This document shows, in pieces, positions 20,560-26,998 of a stretch of DNA of 26,998 nt. The stretch spans positions 1-26,998 of IMG/VR virus record IMGVR_UViG_3300032174_000019; one strand, given 5' to 3'. The first letter of the stretch is position 1; each line of letters begins with the position of its first letter. Below the pieces are notes generated by a model that had not been told where the DNA came from, searched no databases, and saw only the letters and a program-made list of their open reading frames with translations. This DNA comes from a virus. The position numbers and the translations under genes are program-made.

Positions 20560-20734
20560 TGCTGTTTGGAACGCACTCAAAGATGGTTATGGTCTTCCTT
20601 ATATGGCTAGTCTTTTAACCGATCTCGGTACTTTGGTTGCACATTTTGAGGCAGACTATTTCAAGGACAAAGATGCAAAGAACGCCGCTATTGACGCGAT
20701 ATGCGAAGTGCTGCAACAACATAAGGATGCATAA
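20552..20734 (+). CDS. Small protein of the basic-gene strip, 60 aa
   Basis: Not recognised. Unlike its neighbours it is near neutral: an amphipathic first segment (MFNAVWNALKDGYGLPYMAS) followed by acidic helices ending in QQHKDA. AAGGTG lies six bases before the ATG at 20552; an upstream in-frame ATG (20492) lies deep inside the previous gene. No membrane helix long enough for a holin. Confidence 0.5.
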   Translation: MFNAVWNALKDGYGLPYMASLLTDLGTLVAHFEADYFKDKDAKNAAIDAICEVLQQHKDA

Positions 20735-20735
20735 T

Positions 20736-20969
20736 ATGGCAAAAAAAATGAAAGCTCGCGGCAAAGCCGTTCGAGGAGAAGATTATGCCGCTGACTTAGA
20801 CGAATATGAAAAGAAAAAGAAGAAAAAGCTCGCTGACTCATCTAAAACAGCTGGAATGGCCGAAGCATTAAGAAAATCAGAGAAACAAACTGGTTACTCA
20901 AAAAAGCCTCGAGTAAAACCTCAGAAAAAAATGAATAAACTCAAGCTAAATCTGGGTGAGGTCTATTAA
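20736..20969 (+). CDS. Small lysine-rich protein, 77 aa
   Basis: Not recognised. Helical, with a run of six lysines near residues 26-31 and more lysines towards the end (RVKPQKKMNKLKLNLGEVY). AAGGAT lies seven bases before the ATG. Its stop overlaps the next start as TAATG. Confidence 0.55.
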   Translation: MAKKMKARGKAVRGEDYAADLDEYEKKKKKKLADSSKTAGMAEALRKSEKQTGYSKKPRVKPQKKMNKLKLNLGEVY

Positions 20970-21106
20970 TGGACAGCAAGGAAAAGAAAGTTCTCCTTTC
21001 ACACATGCGCAAAGATGATCGTGAGTTCCGAGATCAACTAAAAGATGACGCAAAATTAAAATCAGAACTTTTAAGCAAGAAAAAGAAGAAAAAAGTCAAA
21101 AAGTGA
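20969..21106 (+). CDS. Tiny lysine-rich protein, 45 aa
   Basis: A 45-residue helical frame (MDSKEKKVLLSHMRKDDREF ...) ends in a dense lysine stretch (SKKKKKKVKK). It begins at the TAATG overlap with the preceding gene, so re-initiation is the likely way it is translated. Function unknown; like its neighbours it is a candidate DNA- or RNA-binding peptide. Confidence 0.5.
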   Translation: MDSKEKKVLLSHMRKDDREFRDQLKDDAKLKSELLSKKKKKKVKK

Positions 21107-21109
21107 TTT

Positions 21110-21298
21110 ATGGAAAAAGAGTATTGGATAGCAGATGCTATCAAGCCGACTCATAAAGGCAAGCTCCGAAAAAAGCTTGGGGTCAAGAAAGGCGAGAAGA
21201 TTCCTGAGAAAAAGCTCAAGAAAGCAGAGCACTCCAAGAATCCTAAGCTTAGAAAACAGGCTGTTTTGGCCGAGACATTGCGAAAAATGAGAAAGTAG
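21110..21298 (+). CDS. Small basic phage protein (LGVKKGEKIP motif), 62 aa
   Basis: The core IKPTHKGKLRKKLGVKKGEK followed by IPEKKL, and the ending LAETLRKMRK, recur in many tailed-phage and phage-like genomes as a small conserved protein of unknown function, often near head and tail genes. It is strongly basic. Starts three bases after the previous stop with a weak ribosome site. Confidence 0.7.
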   Translation: MEKEYWIADAIKPTHKGKLRKKLGVKKGEKIPEKKLKKAEHSKNPKLRKQAVLAETLRKMRK

Positions 21299-21305
21299 GT
21301 ATTTT

Positions 21306-22010
21306 ATGACATGGAATCCAGTATGGCCTAATGGAGCTGTTTCAGTTAAGGCAAATACACCTACAGGTCAACAGAATTCTGCCTACATTGGTTATTATAT
21401 TGGAAATCAACCGGTAGGAACAAACACAACAGATCCGGCTACAACTTTAGTAGGCGATCATTTTTGGAATTTAGGGCCTGCTCTAAGTGGTCACCATAGA
21501 TTTATCCAGTCAAGAGGATTTACTGTTGGTGGAAACCCAACAGATGCAGCTTTGCAAAGCAATATGGAGACGGTTCTATATGCAAAGATAATTTATAACG
21601 AACCTCAATGGTTTCATAGAAATATAAATACAAATGATACTATATATCAATTAACCCCTTCTTATTGGACGGGTACTACCACTACAGTTACATCAAGCTT
21701 TTCCGCCATAAATATGCCAGATTTGCCCGGCCAATGCGTCGGCGAAATTATAATGTACCGTCCATTACCATTTGCCGGAACGTCCGCTGATTCTTTTGCC
21801 GTACAAACTGGATATTTTATGTTCGATGGTACAACGGTAAATGCTTGGGCAATTCCTTTTTCAAGAAATGGATCAAACATAACGCCTCGCTTCGCTTTAT
21901 CATTTGGAAATGGAACCGCTGCAACAGGCAAGAAAATCCAAGTTGCTCTAGCTGACGGTGGTACGGGAAGCACGTGGAAACATCTCATAACATTTAGGAC
22001 ATTCCCATAA
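21306..22010 (+). CDS. Beta-rich virion protein, 234 aa
   Basis: Not recognised. Rich in Gly, Thr, Asn and aromatics with no charged helix, as in fibre, decoration or tail-knob proteins. A Thr/Ser-rich segment (TGTTTTVTSSFS) splits two beta-rich halves, and ADGGTGSTWKHLITFRTFP closes the protein. AGGT lies eight bases before the ATG. The stop overlaps the next start as TAATG. It precedes the large tail protein, so a tail-associated binding protein is plausible. Confidence 0.55.
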   Translation: MTWNPVWPNGAVSVKANTPTGQQNSAYIGYYIGNQPVGTNTTDPATTLVGDHFWNLGPALSGHHRFIQSRGFTVGGNPTDAALQSNMETVLYAKIIYNEPQWFHRNINTNDTIYQLTPSYWTGTTTTVTSSFSAINMPDLPGQCVGEIIMYRPLPFAGTSADSFAVQTGYFMFDGTTVNAWAIPFSRNGSNITPRFALSFGNGTAATGKKIQVALADGGTGSTWKHLITFRTFP

Positions 22011-23947
22011 TGGATATTTTCGAAATCACTGGCTATGAAACAGGTCTCTCTCTTGCAGGAGTGAACTATTTACAGCCAGCTGATTCTTTCCAAAATATCG
22101 AGAATGGCTTTATCTATCGTCAAGTGCTCCAATCTCGTAAAGGCGTTGGTTTCTTTGCTCCTCGTTTGCCAGGAGGTGCATTTCCGCCTTCTAGAGTAAT
22201 GGGTATATTCGAATTTACTAAGCCCAATGGAGATAAAGAACTCTTAGTTGCTGATACAAATTATTTATACAAATACGACACAACTTCCGGTTTATTTGTT
22301 AAAATAAACTTTGCAGGTTCATTGGCTGCATATCCAGGCTTCAGGATTACAGGAAAAGATCAATATATCTCGGGCGTTTCATATCCGACAGCAACTGATA
22401 CGCCTCGATTTGTTTTCACTAGTTCTGGAATAAATATCTCTGGAGCTACATCAGGAATATTTTTCTACGATGGCTCTAATGTTTATTGCTACACAAATGT
22501 TGCAGATAATCCAAACTATGCTCCACCTCAACAAGGCGCACTCATCTCAGCAACATATGTATTATGGTTTAATGGTAGAATAAATTTCATATGCCCGACC
22601 ATTGCTGGATTAACTACTATTACCTATAACCACAGTGTATTGTATTCAGGTATAAAAAACTCTTTAGGAAACGGTGACAAATTCAATGTTTCAGGCTCTG
22701 GTCTTTTCTCAGCAGGAACATTTTACTATATCACAGGTGCGACTATTCTTGGTGAAATCATGGTCCTCAACTTCAACAGAATGGCCTTCACTCTAGAAAA
22801 GACCCGTGATGTATTCAATCCATATTATGGCAGACAAGTCCCAGGAGTTCTAGGTACCGATGCTAAATTCTCAGCTGTCTCTTATGGCGAAACCGTGAAA
22901 TCAGTTGGAAGAACGGGAATATTAGCAGCTGATGGTAGAAGCAATTTGAGAATAGACAATAAGATTCCGAATTTTACTGCTGATAATATTGGACAAATTC
23001 CATTTAATCTTATTTATGGTGGTTTCGATCGAGTTAATAATCAATTCCTTTGGACTTATCCATCTGAAGAGGAATCATTGACCCAAGATTCAGTTTTAGT
23101 TTCAAACTATGAAGAGGATACTTGGTCTGTATACGATCAAAGATTCAGTGTATTAGGGCAAACTGATATAGGGTTAAATTTGACGTGGGATGATATTGAT
23201 GGCGTGGCGTCAGGTAACCCGTCATGGGCCCGTATGGATACAACAGAAGAGATCTGGGATTTAATTGGTCTTGGTGAATCAGTACAAAAAACACTCGCAG
23301 GTGACGATCTAGGATTCGTTTATGACATTAATCAAACCTATAATGATTATGTAACATCCATAAGCGGTGCCGACTCAAATGCTACTGTAACACTCACTGT
23401 TGCAGCAAATGCAATGCAACCAGGCGATATGGTAACAGTATCGAATGTTGTTGGTATGGTCGATGCAAATGGTGATAGCATCAATAACTTTGACACCACG
23501 ACAAATACCCTTATAAGCTTGCCATATCTTGTCTTATCTTCAACGCCAACAACGATCACGCTCAATGTCGATTCCACTATTTACTCGGCTTATATTTCAG
23601 GCGGTACTGTCTCAAAAGTTATTGAGTTTTCGGCAGAGACGATCCCATTTAATCCTTATCGCGAGCAAGGGAGAAAATGCTATGTCTCTCACGTTGATTT
23701 TCTGATAGAAAATAATGGCGGCTCTCTTATGGTCGATGTGTATGCTGATCAATCGGAAACGCCCTTCTTGCAAAATGTCTTGATTCAGCCGTCCATTATT
23801 CCTACAAACAGCTCCTATATCTCAATGACGGTGAATCAGGAGTCAACATTTCTAACATTTGTTTTGAAACAAACCTCTTCTGCTGTACAGTTACGTCTAA
23901 CGGCAATGCGGCTCTATTGTAGCCCAGGAGCAATGATCAATGGCTGA
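22010..23947 (+). CDS. Large tail nozzle / hub protein candidate, 645 aa
   Basis: The first 430 residues are a beta-propeller-like region (SFQNIENGFIYRQVLQSR then G.GFFAPR; PNGDKELLVADTNYLYKYD; TGILAADGRSNLR), the pattern of podovirus tail nozzle or stabilisation proteins (role of T7 gp12 or P22 gp10). Residues about 449-537 are an inserted FCCH-like domain (VTSISGADSNATVTLTV ... YSAYISGGTV). The last 100 residues are a beta sandwich. It overlaps the preceding gene by one base and the next by eight, so it sits in the tail module. Confidence 0.5.
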   Translation: MDIFEITGYETGLSLAGVNYLQPADSFQNIENGFIYRQVLQSRKGVGFFAPRLPGGAFPPSRVMGIFEFTKPNGDKELLVADTNYLYKYDTTSGLFVKINFAGSLAAYPGFRITGKDQYISGVSYPTATDTPRFVFTSSGINISGATSGIFFYDGSNVYCYTNVADNPNYAPPQQGALISATYVLWFNGRINFICPTIAGLTTITYNHSVLYSGIKNSLGNGDKFNVSGSGLFSAGTFYYITGATILGEIMVLNFNRMAFTLEKTRDVFNPYYGRQVPGVLGTDAKFSAVSYGETVKSVGRTGILAADGRSNLRIDNKIPNFTADNIGQIPFNLIYGGFDRVNNQFLWTYPSEEESLTQDSVLVSNYEEDTWSVYDQRFSVLGQTDIGLNLTWDDIDGVASGNPSWARMDTTEEIWDLIGLGESVQKTLAGDDLGFVYDINQTYNDYVTSISGADSNATVTLTVAANAMQPGDMVTVSNVVGMVDANGDSINNFDTTTNTLISLPYLVLSSTPTTITLNVDSTIYSAYISGGTVSKVIEFSAETIPFNPYREQGRKCYVSHVDFLIENNGGSLMVDVYADQSETPFLQNVLIQPSIIPTNSSYISMTVNQESTFLTFVLKQTSSAVQLRLTAMRLYCSPGAMING

Positions 23948-24206
23948 GATTCCAAATACATTTAACTTTGGCGAAACCAAAGACTTAACGATGGAAGAGC
24001 TGATTGTCAAATTACAGCGTATGTATACTGACTTAGCCGAAGCTTGCAATTCAAAGCCGAATCTATATCAGAGAGAAACAGATGGACAGCCAACAGATAC
24101 ATTTTTGGCGAATGGATCGATAAATATAAACTTGAGCACAAATAAAGTTCAAATGCTGACCAATCACCCGACGCAGTCGACGGTTCAATGGACAACTTTG
24201 AGCTGA
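23940..24206 (+). CDS. Small tail-region protein, 88 aa
   Basis: Not recognised. A helical N-terminal half (MEELIVKLQRMYTDLAEACN) is followed by a beta-rich end (ININLSTNKVQMLT ... VQWTTL). It overlaps the large tail protein by eight bases and lies just before the internal-virion candidates. Small trimeric fibre-base or connector proteins have this helix-then-strand shape. Confidence 0.55.
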   Translation: MAEIPNTFNFGETKDLTMEELIVKLQRMYTDLAEACNSKPNLYQRETDGQPTDTFLANGSININLSTNKVQMLTNHPTQSTVQWTTLS

Positions 24207-24215
24207 GGAGAAAAT

Positions 24216-25010
24216 ATGGTTGAGCCTATTTCACTAACGACAGCAGCCTTAATTTCAGGCGGATTACAAGCTCTTGGCTCGACTGCTGGCGGATATATGC
24301 AAGGTCGTTCTGCAGAAAAAGTAGCAAAACGTCAGCATCAAATGCAGCGAGAAGCTCTTAAAGAAACTAAGCTTCAGCGTACTCGTAGACATCTTGTAGA
24401 TGAAGTTCTACGCTCACTTAGCGGTGAAGGTAAATATTCCGAACTTTTTAAGCCAAACTATGACAATGCAGACCTGTTCGATCCTAGCTCAGAAGCATTC
24501 CAGAAGTCATTTGTGCAACCTGCATTATCGAAATTTAAGAATCAAATAGCGCCCGCCATACAACAACAATATGTCGGAACAGGTCAAGAAGGCAGCTCCA
24601 GTCTTAATGATACACTTCTTAGAGCTGGTGTCGACCTAGATTCTATGTTGAATCAATATATGTATAGTTTTCAGGAAAACGCAAAGAATCGTCGCCAGAA
24701 TGCTTATGAAGGCGCTTTAAACAGGCAAGGAAGCGCGATCAGCAATATCTTTGGCTTGCCAGCCGGAGCGCCACACACGCCATCATATCAAGGCGCAACA
24801 GGAGGAGATATCTTCTCATCAGCAGTAGGTGGAACAATTTCTAGTCCTGAGTTTGCTAAAAACATCTCGAATGTCCTTGATGCCTATACAAAGCAACAAG
24901 GCAACACTTCAACCGCTCCTCCTACGATGCCAAACTATTATCCTCCGCGAACAGGCTTTAAACCTGAACCTGTGAAACCGTTTAATATCAATAGCAGGAC
25001 GGGAGGTTAA
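24216..25010 (+). CDS. Internal virion / ejection protein candidate, 264 aa
   Basis: The N-terminus is a hydrophobic, Gly/Ala-rich helix (TTAALISGGLQALGSTAGG), then charged helices, an Ala/Gln helical region and a disordered Pro-rich tail. This order is common in small ejection proteins of podoviruses, which insert into the host envelope on infection (role of P22 gp7 or T7 gp14). GAGGAG sits six bases before the ATG. Assignment rests on place and composition. Confidence 0.45.
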   Translation: MVEPISLTTAALISGGLQALGSTAGGYMQGRSAEKVAKRQHQMQREALKETKLQRTRRHLVDEVLRSLSGEGKYSELFKPNYDNADLFDPSSEAFQKSFVQPALSKFKNQIAPAIQQQYVGTGQEGSSSLNDTLLRAGVDLDSMLNQYMYSFQENAKNRRQNAYEGALNRQGSAISNIFGLPAGAPHTPSYQGATGGDIFSSAVGGTISSPEFAKNISNVLDAYTKQQGNTSTAPPTMPNYYPPRTGFKPEPVKPFNINSRTGG

Positions 25011-25011
25011 G

Positions 25012-26259
25012 ATGGGTGTACCGGTAGCATTTCAAACAGCTCAGCAGATTCAGGGAAACTTAGGTCAAGCCTTTGCTCAAAAAAGAGAGCAAAACACCAT
25101 TGAGGATATTTTATCTGAATCATTGTCATCAGATGATCCTAAGGTGCTTCAGAACAATATAGGCAAGATTCTTTCCCAGGTATCTCCTGAAAGGCAAGGA
25201 ATGGCTGTGCAATACCTGCAACACCTACATGCAGGCATCAAAGAAAAGCAACAAGAAGCGAGAACATTGGCGGCTGAACAGGCTGCTGGGGTCACTCCTG
25301 GCTTGGCGCCTGCCCTGCAGGTCCAGCAAATGAAGAATAAGGCTCGACAAGAAGGCCTTGCACAATATGGTGTAGGTGTTCCACAGCCTAATACAGGCGT
25401 GGGTACAGCAAAACCAGGACAGCCCGGCATGCCACCTAAAAATGCACCAGTATCATTAAGTGAAATCTCAGATGAAGAGCTTGTGAATCGCACTGGAGCA
25501 CCATATAAAGAAGTCTCAGAGCCAGCGAAAGCAGAATTGAACAGAAGACAAAAAGCCACAGAAGTCTCTCAGAAAAAAGAAGAAGGAAAGATAAAGCGGC
25601 ACACAGATCTTTCTCAGAAGGTTTTGGAAAGTTCTAATGAAATCGCTGAAACGCTTCCACAACTCGAATCTGCTCTAGGGCTTATGGAAAACGCGATTGC
25701 TAACAAAGATCTTTCGTTTTGGTCTAAAGACAACCTTGCTGAATTAACTGGAATAGAAGGCCTTAGATCGCCTGAGGGGGCAATTTTCAAGACAGCTGCT
25801 AAAGAGTTTTTCTTAGGTAGTATCGCACGTGCTGGCGCTCGTCCCAATCAATGGATTGAGCAGCAAATCTCAGATATGATGACTAAAATTGGTCGATCGC
25901 CAGAAGCTAATTTATCGGTTTCTAGAGCACTCAGGAACGAATTAGACCTAAAGAAAGAAAGAGTCAGACTGACAGAAGAAATTTCAAACGACCTAGAAAA
26001 TTCATTGGGATATATACCAAGAGATCTTGGAAATCGTGTGAATAAAGAGCTTGCGTTTTATGCCGACAAGAAGCAAACCGAACTTTTCAATGACTTGAGA
26101 GCGATCAAGTCAATTGCTGAAAAAAAGCCTCAAAAATTCATGAAAGTACAAGAGGGAACGCCAATCTCAAAATTGGTCGCTCAGTCTTTGCTTAGACAGC
26201 ATGATAATGATCCTAAAAAGGCTCGTGAAGAAGCAGTAAAATTGGGGTATACATTTTGA
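25012..26259 (+). CDS. Internal virion / ejection protein candidate, 415 aa
   Basis: A mostly helical protein: helices in 1-110, a Pro/Gly-rich linker (near 115-150, PQPNTGVGTAKPGQPGMPP), then two long coiled-coil-like regions to about 360, ending in an LGYTF tail. GGGAGG lies six bases before the ATG. The composition and place between a smaller ejection-like gene and a larger one follow the usual three-protein ejection set. No catalytic motif such as a transglycosylase was seen. Confidence 0.45.
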   Translation: MGVPVAFQTAQQIQGNLGQAFAQKREQNTIEDILSESLSSDDPKVLQNNIGKILSQVSPERQGMAVQYLQHLHAGIKEKQQEARTLAAEQAAGVTPGLAPALQVQQMKNKARQEGLAQYGVGVPQPNTGVGTAKPGQPGMPPKNAPVSLSEISDEELVNRTGAPYKEVSEPAKAELNRRQKATEVSQKKEEGKIKRHTDLSQKVLESSNEIAETLPQLESALGLMENAIANKDLSFWSKDNLAELTGIEGLRSPEGAIFKTAAKEFFLGSIARAGARPNQWIEQQISDMMTKIGRSPEANLSVSRALRNELDLKKERVRLTEEISNDLENSLGYIPRDLGNRVNKELAFYADKKQTELFNDLRAIKSIAEKKPQKFMKVQEGTPISKLVAQSLLRQHDNDPKKAREEAVKLGYTF

Positions 26260-26998
26260 GCACTACTCTAGATATCTTCGATAAATTAGCTTCAGATAAT
26301 GATTATTCAGATTTTTCCGAGGTTGTTGTACCCAAAAGCAATGGGAAAAAATCGGTTCAGATAACATCTGAGACCGAATTTAGCCCTGCATTTGAAAAAG
26401 CAGCGGAACAGACTGGTGATATTTTTGACCAAATATCGACGCGTCAAAAAGAAAAATCCCAGAATAATTTCGGCTTCTTGGAAACAGCAAAAGATGTCGC
26501 AGAACAGATTGGATCTAAAGGCATTTCAGGGGCATTAGGTTCTTATGGAAATATTATAAGTGCCATAGGATTACAGACTAAAAAAGAGCTCCCTGGCAAT
26601 GTTAAGAGGTATGAAGAAGAGCAAAAGACTTTAGAAAAATTGCAAAAAGGCGAAGTGCCGTCGATTGGTGAATTAACCCAACTTTCAGAACAGGGAGAAT
26701 TGCCTGCATTCCATAACATACCGACTTCAGAAGATATCCAGAAAGGTATTGAATCTACTACAGGTATTGGTCAAGGCAGAACCCCTGCTGGAAGAATAGC
26801 GGGTCGTGGTGCCGAATACTTGGGTGAAGGTGTGGCTACGGGTGGCGGCGCAAAATCTCTATTGTCGATGGCAGGCGCTGGAATTGCCGGACAAGGCGTT
26901 AGAGAAGCAGGTGGTCCCGAAGCATTAGCATCTGGCACAGAAATAGTGGGCACAATTGTGCCTTCACTGATTAGCGGTAAACTTAACCCAAGAAGTAA
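26256..26998 (+). CDS. Large internal virion protein candidate (TTG start, 3' end missing)
   Basis: The frame is open from a TTG at 26256, which overlaps the previous stop as TTGA, to the right edge of the window; no ATG occurs until near the end. At least 247 residues are encoded. The first 90 are acidic and helical (STTLDIFDKLASDNDYSDFS). The last 60 are Gly/Ala-rich and hydrophobic (GEGVATGGGAKSLLSMAGAG), as in membrane-active ejection proteins. A GGGG stretch lies eight bases before the TTG, so the ribosome site is weak. Truncated by the window, so total length is unknown. Confidence 0.6.
   Translation, partial: MSTTLDIFDKLASDNDYSDFSEVVVPKSNGKKSVQITSETEFSPAFEKAAEQTGDIFDQISTRQKEKSQNNFGFLETAKDVAEQIGSKGISGALGSYGNIISAIGLQTKKELPGNVKRYEEEQKTLEKLQKGEVPSIGELTQLSEQGELPAFHNIPTSEDIQKGIESTTGIGQGRTPAGRIAGRGAEYLGEGVATGGGAKSLLSMAGAGIAGQGVREAGGPEALASGTEIVGTIVPSLISGKLNPRS

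Noticed and set aside
25149-25559. Minus-strand frame of 136 codons
   Set aside because: It is antisense to the 415-aa virion candidate and has no ribosome site or domain; its Cys/Pro-rich content is a mirror of Gln/Gly-rich coding.
1-26998. Window as a complete circular phage genome
   Set aside because: The right-edge frame does not continue sensibly into the left-edge fibre frame, and no terminal overlap was seen; lysis and other expected genes are also absent.

Overview
The window is part of a tailed double-stranded DNA phage (podovirus-like layout) or an equivalent prophage, most likely of a Gram-negative bacterium. The host inference rests on two small lipoprotein-like genes, strong AGGAGG-type ribosome sites and ordinary sigma70-like promoters; the host species cannot be read from the sequence. 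Base composition is moderately AT-rich, genes are densely packed, and many stop and start codons overlap (ATGA, TAATG, TTGA). No stretch above about 300 bases lacks a gene. No integrase, endolysin, DNA polymerase or CRISPR array was seen.

Left end (1-3005, plus strand): the 3' part of a repeat-rich beta-propeller-like fibre or receptor-binding protein, open at the left edge, then a GT-A-type glycosyltransferase-like gene, a small hypothetical gene and two tandem lipoprotein-like genes.

Middle (3015-9055, minus strand): the early block, read right to left. It starts with a small gene, an ERF single-strand annealing protein, a small gene and a YqaJ-type exonuclease. A leader with two strong hairpins follows, then a replication initiator gene that carries iteron-like repeats inside its coding sequence. 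After that come accessory genes: a SpoVG-like protein, a Lar-like anti-restriction zinc ribbon, a ribbon-helix-helix regulator, small membrane or secreted proteins, and a tRNA-Asn(GUU). A divergent control region (9056-9228) separates this block from a plus-strand Cro/CI-like regulator.

Right part (9793-26998, plus strand): the late block. A RusA-like resolvase gene ends in a near-consensus sigma70 promoter. Next come small and large terminase, a second promoter, a P22-type portal, two unknown genes, a scaffold-like protein and an N4-gp56-type major capsid protein. Then come beta-rich virion proteins with a shared FCCH-like domain, a YkgJ-like cysteine-cluster gene behind a hairpin that covers its ribosome site, a probable head-tail adaptor, a free-standing HNH endonuclease, six tiny lysine-rich genes, a large tail nozzle/hub candidate and three internal-virion or ejection-protein candidates. 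The last of these runs off the right edge.

The best candidates for undescribed biology are regulatory and replicative: iterons kept at the DNA level inside the initiator gene, an 18-bp RNA hairpin that buries that gene's start codon, the hairpin in front of the YkgJ-like gene, and the strip of tiny basic genes between virion genes.
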